A stretch of 64,000 bases of DNA from Diogma glabrata (GCA_963693315.1 OY856186.1:374768075-374832074); one strand, 5' to 3'. Positions 36,590-49,329 are shown, counted from the first letter of the stretch. The notes: generated from the letters alone by a model not told the origin. A program made the numbers and translations.

Positions 36590-39245
36590 TTCTCAGGCTA
36601 ATTGCCACACAGGTTGGTATATACTGCGTAATAGGTGGTTAAGAAATAATGACTTCTGTAAGTGTCAATACCGTTACATCAGGAATGTAGAAAATTCTTT
36701 AACACCATCTATACCTCAGAAAATTAAAATTATTGAAAAATGGTAAAACTCAACCCTCTGGATACGCTCTCAGGCTGATTGCCACAAAGGTTGGTATATG
36801 CTGTGTGATAGGTGGTTATGGTACTAATGACTTCTGAAAGTGTCAATACCGTTACATCAGGAATGTAGAAAATTCTTTAACACCATCTATACCTCAGAAA
36901 ATTAAAACTATTGAAAAATGGTAAAACTCAACCCTCTGGATACGCTCTCAGGCTGATTGCCACAAAGGTTGGTATATGCTGTGTGATAGGTGGTTATGGT
37001 ACTAATGACTTCTGAAAGTGTCAATACCGAGACATCAGGAATGTAGAAATTTCTTAAATATCATCTATTCATCAGAAAATTTAAATTACTAAAAAAATGG
37101 TAAAACTCAACCCTCTGGATACGCTCTCAGGCTGATTGCCACAAAGGTTGGTATATGCTGTGTGATAGGTGGTTATAGTACTAATGACTTCTGAAAGTGT
37201 CAATACCGAGACATCAGGAATGTAGAAATTTCTTAAATATCATCTATTCATCAGAAAATTTAAATTACTAAAAAAATGGTAAAACTCAACCCTCTGGATA
37301 CGCTCTCAGGCTGATTGCCACAAAGGTTGGTATATGCTGTTTTATAGGTGGTTATGATACTAACGATTTCTGAAAGTGTCAATACCGAGACATCAGGAAT
37401 GTAGAAAATTCTTTAACACCATCTATACCTCAGAAAATTTAAATTACTAAAGAAATGGTAAAACTCAACCCTCTGGATACGCTCTTAGGCTGATTGCCAC
37501 AAAGGTTGGTATATGCTGTGTGATAGGTGGTTATGGTACTAATGACTGCTGAAAGTGTCAATACCGAGACATCAGGAATGTAGAAAATTCTTTAACACCA
37601 TCTATACCTCAGAAAATTTAAATTACTAAAAAAATGGTAAAACTCAACCCTCTGGATACGCTCTCAGGCTGATTGCCACAAAGGTTGGTATATGCTGTGT
37701 GATAGGTGGTTATAGTACTAATGACTTCTGAAAGTGTCAATACCGAGACATCAGGAATGTAGAAAATTCTTTAACACCATCTATACCTCAGAAAATTTAA
37801 ATTACTAAAAAAATGGTAAAACTCAACCCTCTGGATACGCTCTCAGACTGATTGCCACAAAGGTTGGTATATGCTGTGTGATAGGTGGTTATAGTACTAA
37901 TGACTTCTGAAAGTGTCAATACCGAGACATCAGGAATGTAGAAATTTCTTAAATATCATCTATTCATCAGAAAATTTAAATTACTAAAAAAATGGTAAAA
38001 CTCAACCCTCTGGATACGCTCTCAGGCTGATTACCACAAAGGTTGGTATATGCTGTGTGATAGGTGGTTATGGTACTAATGACTCCTGAAGGTGTCAATA
38101 CCGAGACATCAGGAATGTAGAAATTTCTTTAATATCATCTATTCATCAGAAAATTTAAATTACTAAAAAAATGGTAAAACTCAACCCTCTGGATACGCTC
38201 TCAGGCTGATTGCCACAAAGGTTGATATATGCTGTGTGATAGGTGGTTATGCTACCAATGACTTCTGAAAGTGTCAATACCAAGACATCAGGAATGTAGA
38301 AAATTCTTTAACACCATCTTTACCTCAGAAAATTTAAATTACTAAAAAAATGGTAAAACTCAACCCTCTGGATACGCTCTCAGGCTGATTGCCACAAAGG
38401 TTGGTATATGCTGTGTGATAGGTGGTTATAGTACTAATGACTTCTGAAAGTGTCAATACCGAGACATCAGGAATGTAGAAATTTCTTAAATATCATCTAT
38501 TCATCAGAAAATTTAAATTACTAAAAAAATGGTAAAACTCAACCCTCTGGATACGCTCTCAGGCTGATTGCCACAAAGGTTGGTATATGCTGTGTGATAG
38601 GTGGTTATAGTACTAATGACTTCTGAAAGTGTCCATACCGAGACATCAGGAATGTAGAAATTTCTTTAATATCATCTATTCATCAGAAAATTTAAATTAC
38701 TAAAAAAATGGTAAAACTCAACCCTCTGGATACGCTCTCAGGCTGATTGCCACAAAGGTTGGTATATGCTGTGTGATAGGTGGTTATAGTACTAATGACT
38801 TCTGAAAGTGTCAATACCGAGACATCAGGAATGTAGAAAATTCTTTAACACCATCTTTACCTCAGAAAATTTAAATTACTAAAAAAATGGTAAAACTCAA
38901 CCCTCTGGATACGCTCTCAGGCTGATTGCCACAAAGGTTGGTATATGCTGTGTAATAGGTGGTTATAGTACTAATGACTTCTGAAAGTGTCAATACCGAG
39001 ACATCAGGAATGTAGAAATTTCTTTAATATCATCTATTCATCAGAAAATTTAAATTACTAAAAAAATGGTAAAACTCAACCCTCTGGATACGCTCTCAGG
39101 CTGATTGGCACAAAAGTTGGTATATACTGCGTAATAGGTGGTTATGGTACTAATGACTTCTGAAAGTGTCAATACCGTAACATCAGGAATGTAGAAAATT
39201 CTTTAACACTATCTATACCTCAGAAAATTTAAATTATTATAGAAA
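36590..39245 (+). repeat. Left 179-bp tandem array, 15 copies
   Basis: ATTGCCACAAAGGTTGG recurs at 179-bp spacing from 36597 to 39103. Two subtypes differ in one segment: TTTAACACCATCTATACCTC against TTAAATATCATCTATTCATC. Edge copies are the most diverged (ATTGCCACACAGG first, TTGGCACAAAAG last), as expected in arrays evolving by unequal exchange. Confidence 0.95.
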
Positions 39246-40222
39246 TGTTACATGTGTTATTAATCACTTTAAAAAGTAAAAAATTGCACGACCATAATAT
39301 TATGCACAAAACTTATAAGCAGCTTGCTTGGTAATTAAAAATTAATTAAATCAAAACAAATCTTTTGATCCAAATAGTCAAAAACATTATAACATATATT
39401 GAATTTGAAACATTTGTTTTAATAAACAAAACCTAAATAATACTTTTTTAATAAAAAATCAACTAAGTATGTATTGAAAAGTAATTAATTTAAGAAACAA
39501 TATCAATGCAAAAAAATAATATATGAATAAACGTTAAAAAATTATATTTAACTATTCATTTCATTTCTTCACAAATAACTGAAATCAATTGGTTCACGAC
39601 CGAATTTATTAATCTCAATCATTACTTTATACTTTATACCCGCGACGACCAGATATAATAAAAATTCATACAATTTAGAAGTAGACATTAGCGTAACAAA
39701 TATAGATCCCAGTTAAATTTGAATTAATTATGGGTTAAACAATTAGATTTGAAGAGAAAATCATTTTTTCTATTTACAGTTTTGTTTTATTATTAATTTA
39801 ATTCATAAACATATATTCATAAAACAGTTTATGGGCTAAAGTAATGATTGAGATTAATAAATTCGGTCGTGAACCAATTGATTTCAGTTATTTGTGAAGA
39901 AATGAAATGAATAGTTAAATATAATTTTTTAACGTTTATTCATATATTATTTTTTTGCATTGATATTGTTTCTTAAATTAATTACTTTTCAATATATACT
40001 TAGTTGATTTTTTATTAAAAAAGTATTATTTAGGTTTTGTTTATTAAAACAAATGTTTCAAATTCAATATATGTTATAATGTTTTTGATTATTTGGATCA
40101 AAAGATTTGTTTTGATTTAATTAATTTTTAATTACCAAGCAAGCTGCTTATAAGTTTTGTGCACAATATTATGGTCGTGCAATTTTTTACTTTTTAAAGT
40201 GTTATTAATATACATGTAACAT
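39246..40222. repeat. Unique inverted arms and 207-bp spacer at the centre of the foldback
   Basis: The left unique arm (39246-39629) and right unique arm (39837-40222) are almost perfect reverse complements. They meet around a 207-bp spacer (39630-39836) with no coding motif. Near-identity of the arms shows that the inversion, or its repair by gene conversion, is recent. Confidence 0.93.
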
Positions 40223-43200
40223 TTCTATAATAATTTAAATTTTCTGAGGTATAGATAGTGTTAAAGAATTTTCTACATTCCTGATGTTACGGTATTGACA
40301 CTTTCAGAAGTCATTAGTATCATAACCACCTATTACGCAGTATATACCAACTTTTGTGGCAATCAGCCTGAGAGCGTATCCAGAGGGTTGAGTTTTACCA
40401 TTTTTTTAGTAATTTAAATTTTCTGATGAATAGATGATATTAAAGAAATTTCTACATTCCTGATGTCTCGGTATTGACACTTTCAGAAGTCATTAGTACC
40501 ATAACCACCTATCACACAGCATACACCAACCTTTGTTGCAATCAGCCTGAGAGCGTATCCAGAGGGTTGAGTTTTAACATTTTTTTAGTAATTTAAATTT
40601 TCTGATGAATAGATGATATTAAAGAAATTTCTACATTCCTGATGTCTCGGTATTGACACCTTCAGAAATCATTAGTACCATAACCACCTATCACACAGCA
40701 TATACCAACCTTTGTGGCAATCAGCCTGAGAGCGTATCCAGAGGGTTGAGTTTTACCATTTTCTTAGTAATTTAAATTTTCTGAAGTATAGATGGTGTTA
40801 AAGAAATTTCTACATTCCTGATGTCTCGGTATTGACACTTTCAGAAGTCATTAGTACTATAACCACCTATCACACAGCATATACCAACCTTTGTGGCAAT
40901 CAGCCTGAGAGCGTATCCAGAGGGTTGAGTTTTACCATTTTTTTAGTAATTTAAATTTTCTGATGAATAGATGATATTAAAGAAATTTCTACATTCCTGA
41001 TGTCTCGGTATTGACACTTTCAGAAGTAATTAGTACCATAACCACCTATCACACAGCATATACCAACCTTTGTGGCAATCAGCCTGAGAGCGTATCCAGA
41101 GGGTTGAGTTTTACCATTTTCTTAGTAATTTAAATTTTCTGAAGTATAGATGGTGTTAAAGAAATTTCTACATTCCTGATGTCTCGGTATTGACACTTTC
41201 AGAAGTCATTAGTACTATAACTACCTATCACACAGCATATACCAACCTTTGTGGCAATCAGCCTGAGAGCGTATCCAGAGGGTTGAGTTTTACCATTTTT
41301 TTAGTAATTTAAATTTTCTGATGAATAGATGATATTAAAGAAATTTCTACATTCCTGATGTCTCGGTATTGACACTTTCAGAAGTCATTAGTACTATAAC
41401 CACCTATCACACAGCATATACCAACCTTTGTGGCAATCAGCCTGAGAGCGTATCCAGAGGGTTGAGTTTTACCATTTTTTTAGTAATTTAAATTTTCTGA
41501 TGAATAGATGATATTAAAGAAATTTCTACATTCCTGATGTCTCGGTATTGACACCTTCAGAAATCATTAGTACCATAACCACCTATCACACAGCATATAC
41601 CAACCTTTGTGGCAATCAGCCTGAGAGCGTATCCAGAGGGTTGAGTTTTACCATTTTCTTAGTAATTTAAATTTTCTGAAGTATAGATGGTGTTAAAGAA
41701 ATTTCTACATTCCTGATGTCTCGGTATTGACACTTTCAGAAGTCATTAGTACCATAACCACCTATCACACAGCATATACCAACCTTTGTGGCAATCAGCC
41801 TGAGAGCGTATCCAGAGGGTTGAGTTTTACCATTTTTTTAGTAATTTAAATTTTCTGATGAATAGATGATATTTAAGAAATTTCTACATTCCTGATGTCT
41901 CGGTATTGACACTTTCAGAAGTCATTAGTACCATAACCACCTATCACACAGCATATACCAACCTTTGTGGCAATCAGCCTTGAGAGCGTATCCAGAGGGT
42001 TGAGTTTTACCATTTTCTTAGTAATTTAAATTTTCTGAAGTATAGTTGTTGTTAAAGAAATTTCTACATTCCTGATGTCTCGGTATTGACACTTTCAGAA
42101 GTCATTAGTACTATAACCACCTATCACACAGTATATACCAACCTTTGTGGCAATCAGCCTGAGAGCGTATCCAGAGGGTTGAGTTTTACCATTTTTTAGT
42201 AATTTAAATTTTCTGATGAATAGACGATATTAAAGAAATTTCTACATTCCTGATGTCTCGGTATTGACACTTTCAGAAGTCATTAGTATTATAACCACCT
42301 ATCACACAGCATATACCAACCTTTGTGGCAATCAGCCTGAGAGCGTATCCAGAGGGTTGAGTTTTACCATTTTTTTAGTAATTTAAATTTTCTGATGAAT
42401 AGATGATATTAAAGAAATTTCTACATTCCTGATGTCTCGGTATTGACACCTTCAGAAATCATTAGTACCATAACCACCTATCACACAGCATATACCAACC
42501 TTTGTGGCAATCAGCCTGAGAGCGTATCCAGAGGGTTGAGTTTTACCATTTTCTTAGTAATTTAAATTTTCTGAAGTATAGATGGTGTTAAAGAAATTTC
42601 TACATTCCTGATGTCTCGGTATTGACACTTTCAGAAGTCATTAGTACTATAACCACCTATCACACAGCATATACCAACCTTTGTGGCAATCAGCTTGAGA
42701 GCGTATCCAGAGGGTTGAGTTTTACCATTTTTTTAGTAATTTAAAGTTTCTGATGAATAGATGATATTAAAGAAATTTCTACATTCCTGATGTCTCGGTA
42801 TTGACACTTTCAGAAGTCATTAGTACCATAACCACCTATCACACAGCATATACCAACCTTTGTGGCAATCAGCCTGAGAGCGTATCCAGAGGGTTGAGTT
42901 TTACCATTTTTTTAGTAATTTAAATTTTCTGAGGTAAAGATGGTGTTAAAGAATTTTCTACATTCCTGATGTCTCGGTATTGACACTTTCAGAAGTCATT
43001 AGTACTATAACCACCTATCACACAGCATATACCAACCTTTGTGGCAATCAGCCTGAGAGCGTATCCAGAGGGTTGAGTTTTACCATTTTTTTAGTAATTT
43101 AAATTTTCTGATGAATAGATGATATTAAAGAATTTTCTACATTCCTGATGTCTCGGTATTGACACTTTCAGAAGTCATTAGTACCATAACCACCTATCAC

Positions 43201-43945
43201 ACAGCATATACCAACCTTTGTGGCAATCAGCCTGAGAGCGTATCCAGAGGGTTGAGTTTTACCATTTTTTTAGTAATTTAAATTTTCTGATGAATAGATG
43301 ATATTAAAGAATTTTCTACATTCCTGATGTCTCGGTATTGACACTTTCAGAAGTCATTAGTACCATAGCCACCTATCACACAGCATATACCAACCTTTGT
43401 GGCAATCAGCCTAAGAGCGTATCCAGAGGGTTGAGTTTTACCATTTTTTTAGTATTTTAAATTTTCTGAGGTATAGATGGTGTTAAAGAATTTTCTACAT
43501 TCCTGATGTCTCGGTATTGACACTTTCAGAAGTCATTAGTACCATCACCACCTATCACACAGCATATACCAACGTTTGTTGTAATCAGCCTGAGAGCGTA
43601 TCCAGAGGGTTGAGTTTTACCATTTTCTTAGTAATTTAAATTTTCTGAGGTATAGATGGTGTTAAAGAATTTTCTACATTCCTGATGTTTTGGTATTGAC
43701 ACTTTCAGAAGTCATTAGTACTATAACCACCTATCACACAGCATATACCAACCTTTGTGGCAATCAGCCTGAGAGCGTATCCAGAGGGTTGACTTTTACC
43801 ATTTTTTTAGTAATTTAAATTTTCTGATGAATAGATGATATTAAAGAAATTTCTACATTCCTGATGTCTCGGTATTGCCACTTTCAGAAGTCATTAGCAC
43901 CATAACCACCTATCACACAGCATATACCAACCTTTGTGGCAATCA
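40223..43945 (-). repeat. Right 179-bp tandem array, 21 inverted copies
   Basis: GGCAATCAGCCTGAG recurs at 179-bp spacing from 40360 to 43940 in reverse orientation to the left array. Both subtypes occur, interspersed, plus a GAAGTATAGATGGTGTTAAA mixed type that is rare on the left. Confidence 0.95.
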
Positions 43946-44245
43946 GCCTGAGAAGTTGTATAGAAGGTTGAACCTCTGCACATCTCTTTATATTTTACAT
44001 ATATTTAGATACATTTATAACTAAGTAATATTTTAATAATTATGTATCTAAGAAACAATATTAGATATTCATGAACGAATTAAACATTTACTTATTTAAT
44101 TTTTTTCTTTTGTGTGTTATTAATCAGATAAAAAATTTAAAAAGAAATAAAAATTTGGTTTAGCAAAGACACAAAATTTTTTCAACTTTTCGGGATGGAT
44201 TTCGGGCCAATTTCACATCGATTTCCGACAGAATGAATCGTTTCA

Positions 44246-44535
44246 TTAGGTATGAGTACCGTTTGAGATGTTTAGCTCGGTTAGTATTTTCTCGTTATTG
44301 ATATCCCAAGTACCTAATGACCCTATCACAATCGCATCTATTTTCACTGTGTAACCTTTTTGTTTTAGATTCTCTGCAAGCTCAGTGTATTTGTTGTGTT
44401 TCGTATATCTGGCCTGTTGAAGTGAATTTAATCCATTTTCGAAGGTTACTGTTACATCTATGATAGTTATGTGTTTCTCTCTCACATTTCTTATTACTAG
44501 ATCTGGATGCCGATTTCGGAATGCGATTCGCTTTG
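44246..44535 (-). pseudogene. C-terminal endonuclease end of an R2-like retrotransposon
   Basis: Across one frame change the minus strand reads RNRHPDLVIRNVRE then EKHITIIDVTVTFENGLNSL, then ARYTKHNKYTELAENLKQKG, then VKIDAIVIGSLGTWD with a few more residues to the end. The pattern PD..(8-12)..DV...FE followed by K..KY..LA and the VGSLG.WD close is that of the restriction-like endonuclease C-terminus of R2-type proteins. The PD and D residues fit the PD-(D/E)XK nuclease core. This is the part missing from the element at 8846-11420. It starts 15 bp from the foldback's target duplication, so the foldback probably landed in its 3' flank. Confidence 0.75.
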
Positions 44536-44599
44536 AAAGCGATTTTGCTTAATATTTTGTGTATGTGTATTAGTAACGATTTTGATCTAAAATCCATTA

Positions 44600-45070
44600 C
44601 TTTTTTGTAAAACTACTACATTTTTATAAATTATTTTTTAAAAAAAATTTCGTTTGACGTTTCAACAGAATTTTTTGTCATTATTTGTTTAACTTTTATA
44701 AAAATCGTCATGTAATCTTTATATTGGGAATGAAAAGGCAGTTTGGTGATAAATTAAAGAAATTAAGAGAAGGTTGGCGTACATCGAAGTTAGGACTATT
44801 AGTTTGAAGTGCAAATGATTTGTGCGAATGAATTAGTGGTGATTTCCCAAGCAACATAAAATAACCGAGGTTATAAAATAACTTTTAGTTTTTGTTATAA
44901 ATCGGTTGACATAAGTTATTTTGATACATGTTATAATATGATAACATTTAAACCAAAATATAATAACCAAATTATTATGTGCCACTTTAAAACGTTGGAG
45001 ATATGTTAATCATGCGTTTCGAAATAACGTTGAATTTTAGTTATAAGATCTTGTTAGTATTACGATTAGT
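44600..45070. repeat. Left piece of an AT-rich repeat interrupted by the hAT element
   Basis: No gene. The sequence TAAAATAAC..GGTTATAAAATAACTT and its continuation are of the same kind as 48059-48871 on the far side of the hAT element. They would join there if hAT were removed. Confidence 0.45.
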
Positions 45071-45586
45071 ATCTAGATCAGTGATCGCAAATACGTGGCA
45101 CGCGTGCCAGACTTGGCACGTTTAAAACTTTGTCTGGCACGGCAAACATTCTGAAATTGTGTCCTAAATTGTGTTTAAATTTTCGATTTAGGAATCATAA
45201 TAAAGAAAGGATTTTTTAGATATTTTTTAATAAGTTAAATATTACTGTTAGTCTATAAAAAGACGGTAAAAATAGTAGGGAACCTCCGAATTCTTTGAAT
45301 CAGCATCGAATTGCCTGAAATGCCTGAATCGATTTGCCTGAAAATTTGAAATTAAGCTCAACACACCCTCTATTTCAAAATCTACCCTACGCACTTTTAG
45401 TTTTAGGGGCACAAACTACCCCTTATTGTCAAAACTTATTAAGCTACAAATTAAATCTTAACAGATCGAAATAAAGATCACAACCACATATCTCAACCCG
45501 TAAAAACCACCCACTATTATGATTACATTAAATAAAGTTATTACAAATTTCTTTTCTTTTTTTAATTTAACTACATTAAATCTTTA

Positions 45587-46430
45587 TATATTAATACGCT
45601 AGAACAAAACTTTGTGGAGCCTAAGGCTTTTTTATTCGCAGATGGATTCATTTCAAATTTTCACAGCTAACTGATATTAGTGTAACCTATATTCGGATTC
45701 GGATTCACACAAATCGGATCATAAATAAAAAAGTTATTATATACGGAAAACTTTTTATATACATATGCATTATAAGTTTACATACATATAAAAACGAAAT
45801 TAAAAATTTATTTTATTTTTTTATATTTTCTTTTTTATATATTAGCGAACAACGAACAACAAAAACGAAGCTTTTTTTTCTCATTCATTTCAGTCGTCTT
45901 TTGTCTTTGAACAAAGGACGGTTTTCGAGTCGTCGGAATAAAAGAGATTATATGCGTAATATGCGTAATAATGTTGATTTTATGAATGATATTTTATGAA
46001 TGATATTTATGATGATATTTTATGAATGATATTTTCTTTTTTATATATTAGCTATCGAACAACGAACAACAAAAACGAAACTTAAAAATTTATTTTCTTT
46101 TTTAAATCATTCATTTCAGTCGTCTTTTGTCTTTGAACAAGGACGGTTTTCGATATTATTTCGATTATTTTGTTTATTGATATAAAGATATTTGATAATT
46201 GATATAAAAATATTTGATATTGATATAAAGATATTTTGTTTGATATTTAATTTATTTGATATTGATATTATTTGATATTTTTGATATTTTATTTATTTGA
46301 TATTTTTGATATATTGATATATTTATTTATTTCGATGCCAAGCCACGTCGTAAACGTTTGGATGTGAGTGGTACATCGAGTCGTCGGAATAAAAGAGATT
46401 ATATGCGTAATATGCGTAATAATGTTGACT
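45587..46430. repeat. Repeat family shared with 49.3-49.64 kb, with internal direct duplications
   Basis: TTTGTGGAGCCTAAGGCTTT through to GAACAACGAACAACAAAAAC is found reverse-complemented at 49640-49330, about 300 bp. TTCAGTCGTCTTTTGTCTTT then GAACAA.GGACGGTTTTCGA occurs at 45889 and 46105. CGAGTCGTCGGAATAAAAGA then GATTATATGCGTAATATGCG occurs at 45925 and 46377. This indicates local duplication. Confidence 0.75.
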
Positions 46431-46431
46431 A

Positions 46432-46925
46432 GGAGGGCCCGGCGTGCTTCGCTACGCTTATAAATAAAGTTTTTGCGTAGACCACGCTTATAAATAAAGT
46501 TTTTGCGTAGACATTTTGTTGACGTAGAAGCAATGATTTCAAAAAGTGGTAATGAGAAATGCTAGCATATAATTTTTAATTTTTCTTTTTAAATATATGA
46601 ATGATAAATAATCAGAACTCTAGCTGATCAGTTCGGATATATGACAAATTAGCGATCAAATAAGTTAGAGATCAAATAAGCTTACTTGAAAACTTATTTG
46701 ATCGCTAATTTGTCATATATCCGAACTGATCAGTTAGAGTTCTGATTATTTATCATTCATATATTTAAAAAGAAAAATTAAAAATTATATGCTAGCATTT
46801 CTCATTACCACTTTTTGAAATCATTGCTTCTACGTCAACAAAATGTCTACGCAAAAACTTTATTTATAAGCGTGGTCTACGCAAAAACTTTATTTATAAG
46901 CGTAGCGAAGCACGCCGGGCCCTCC
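46432..46925. mobile_element. 500-bp near-perfect palindromic MITE
   Basis: From CTAGGAGGGCCCGGCGTGC (46429) to its reverse complement (ending 46928), the arms of about 230 bp are almost identical around a centre near 46680. If TA (46430-46431 and 46926-46927) is the target duplication, the ends are GGAGGGCCCGGCG, fitting a Tc1/mariner-type or similar MITE. Each arm holds two copies of ACGCTTATAAATAAAGTTTT followed by TGCGTAGAC. Confidence 0.88.
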
Positions 46926-47529
46926 TAGTTTAAATGACTTTTCATTTATATTTAGCACATGGAATCCTCGTGAGAACTATAATGACTGTCAATCTCCTCT
47001 TTTTCTTGATCTAAAATCGGAGCACTGTTATGAAAGATTTTATCGGAGCATCCACTACAAGTTGCGTTACAAAAAAGTCCAACTTTTCGACAGATTCATA
47101 ATGAACCAATTTTTTTTTTGCAATTACAGAAAATCATTTTTAAAAGGTTTTCCGCAGGAATTTTTTGCATTCTGATGGACTGCAAAGATAATTCTTATGT
47201 ATTCTTATGAGGCAAACTTTTGTGAACGACAGTTTATTTCTACCACCTTCATGCTTTGTTCATAATAACTTACAATTACATAATACAACAGTACAATTAC
47301 ATAAATACAACAGTAATTTACATAAATACAACAGTAATATTATTACCGAATTTTCCTCTCGAATAATAGATGTATTCCCGAAAAAAACTGATGTAAATGT
47401 GCCATTTAATTTTATACAAAAGCATATTTCACAAAAGGTTTATGAACATCAAACGCAACCAAATAAAATTACTAAATATACTAAATCTTCTAATATAATA
47501 TTACCGCCGCAAGTTTTAAAGTAGTAAGT

Positions 47530-47830
47530 TTTAAAGATATTGCCAAACATGGCAAAGCATTTACGGATTTATTAAATCAACTCTTTTAAGTTGTAGTGAA
47601 ACACTTTTCAAAAATTTTGAAAGCAAAGATAAAATTCTCACCCGTAGCCAAAGTATGCAGTTAAGTGCAAATACCGTAAGAGATTAATAAAATTTTATAA
47701 AAATACGTGAAAATATTTCTAAACAGCTAAAATCTGATGAGAGTACAGATATTAACTCCGATGCCAGACTGGCAATTTTTTTGCGTTGTGCTACAATTGG
47801 GAAAATACGACAAACTCCTAAAACTAGAAA
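47530..47830 (+). pseudogene. hAT transposase fragment (ZBED5/FAM200-like type)
   Basis: Plus-strand pieces in shifting frames read DIAKHGKAFTD, then SETLFKNFESKD.ILTRSQS, then MQLSANTVRD, then KIRENISKQLKSDESTDINS followed by DARLAIFLRC. The run K.GK.FTD ... LS..TV.R.I ... L..DESTD....A.LAIF.R is the middle of hAT transposases of the ZBED5/GTF2IRD2/FAM200 group. In DESTD the first Asp is a catalytic residue. At least two frame changes and a TAA break it. An open frame just upstream (47207-47524) may be the decayed N-terminal region but shows no BED finger. Confidence 0.7.
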
Positions 47831-48058
47831 CTTTGCAGGAACGAATTTTTATTTACACATTTTACGTTCGTGAAATTGTCTCTCTAGACGATAACGCGTC
47901 TCATGAACAAAAGTGTCACTCACGAAAAAGAAACGTTTTCATCTCTTGTAGCAAAATGTACTATTTCATAATTGGATTGGCACGCGAAAATAGTGATTAT
48001 TAGAAAACAAAATTTTTCGGCACGCCAATAAAATTCAGTTGCGAACCCTGATCTAGAT

Positions 48059-48871
48059 CGTATTTAACATAGTATAAAAACGAAGTAAAGTATAATTTTA
48101 AGTTTTGGTTATGTTACTTTATAACATCATATCGTCGCTTTAATAATGAAACAACGTATTCGCAAAAGTGTAGTTGCGAGATAATTGGGTTTAAAGATTT
48201 TTCGATTTTCTGATTTTCGTAAACTCGGCAGCACTATTGAATGTATAAAGATATTGGAAAAAAAATTTATACTAATTAATCTTGACTAATTTCCCCACAA
48301 CATATTAAAATTTCACATTGGTACCTGCTGGCTTTTCTACCTAAAAAGAGGTGAAAAGTCAATCAGGTACCTTATACGTTATTTCAAATTTCATGTACGT
48401 TATTTTATTTTGCATGTACTTCCATTAAGCCTAAAACTAATTATTATTGATCTAACGCATGATATTCTTCCAATTTTTTATTTATATGAACCGGCATATC
48501 ATGTAGTCATGAATGATGCGTATACAATATTTTAGATTTACCATTTCGTGTGGCGATCGTAATGTATGTAAAGTATACGACACTGATTTTACCCAAGTTA
48601 TTATTCTGTAGGAATTGAAATATCGTACAAGCATTTACGCTGTTTGAATATTTAACCAAATTCAAATTTGCATGTACGTTAATTAACAATATATTGATTT
48701 TTACCCTCAGTTATAAAATAATTGGAAAATGTTAAAATGCCACTCTATAGACATCCTTATGGGGAATGCAGCGCACCCATTATATAAAAACAACGTATAT
48801 ATGGCATACGTTATTTCATTATTAAGGCGACGATATAAACCATCATTTTAAAACGTTAAATTTACCTGATG
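48059..48871. repeat. AT-rich repeat DNA between hAT and the TA-flanked element
   Basis: No gene. ATCGTCGCTTTAATAATGAA then ACAACGTA (48128 on) is reverse-complemented near 48800-48835, so this stretch is itself an inverted-repeat element of about 0.7 kb, or part of one. A GGTACCTGCTGGC / TCAATCAGGTACC dyad lies at 48320-48370. Confidence 0.55.
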
Positions 48872-49329
48872 TAGTCCGGTCAATTTAGACCAAATAATGA
48901 GAGTGAAGTTACATAAAGTCCCAACAAGCTGAATTTCAGTGAAATTGTTCAAAACATAATTATAAACAATGTCTAGAAGTTCCCCATCATTCCCGTGTAT
49001 GGAAAAAATGTTATTCAAGGTCAAAGGTAAAAAAAATGAGTTTTTCGCGATTTTCAGCAAAACGGTAAGTTTTATCATAAAAGTACCTTAGACAAAATTG
49101 TAGATCATAAAATTATCTATAAAAAATGAATCAATACTTTTTTTCTTAGAAGCCACCGTTTCTGAGATATAACGATTCAAAAAGTTATAAAAGTTGTTAT
49201 CGTCATAATATGCATGAGTACGCCACGTATATACATCTAGAGTTGTTATATTTTATATAATATATATAAAACTAACGGTAAAATGAAATCAACTAACTGA
49301 GATGAGAAAAAATAAATATAAAAAAGAAA

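Larger units (their letters stand above)
36119..44221. mobile_element. 8.1-kb giant foldback element, arms built from 179-bp tandem repeats
   Basis: Outer ends are inverted: GTGAATTTGGCCCGAAAATC on the left against GTGAAATTGGCCCGAAATCC read inward from the right. TTTCCGACAG directly precedes the left end (36109-36118) and directly follows the right end (44222-44231), a 9-10 bp target duplication. Inward of the ends come about 240 bp of matching AT-rich sequence, then a 179-bp monomer array, then a unique arm of about 380 bp, then a 207-bp spacer. All are mirrored on the other side. No transposase is encoded. Drosophila Foldback elements have long inverted repeats made of subrepeats and 9-bp duplications; foldback Mutator-like elements have 9-11 bp. 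The left end carries an extra 240 bp with a second degenerate copy of the terminal motif. Confidence 0.85.
45079..48050 (+). mobile_element. Degenerate hAT transposon with nested insertions
   Basis: ATCTAGAT flanks the element perfectly (45071-45078 and 48051-48058), the 8-bp duplication of the hAT superfamily. Ends are CAGTGATCGCAA on the left and, inverted, CAGGGTTCGCAA on the right (10 of 12 match). Both subterminal regions carry GGCACGC/GCGTGCC motifs, possible transposase-binding sites. Inside lie decayed transposase pieces (47530-47830), a repeat shared with 49.3-49.6 kb, and a 500-bp palindrome. Total 2972 bp, of which about 500 is the palindrome. Confidence 0.88.

Noticed and set aside
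36590..43945. Possible CRISPR-like array because of regular repeats
   Set aside because: Units are full-length 179-bp tandem copies without short repeats and unique spacers, in animal-type DNA, mirrored about a centre.
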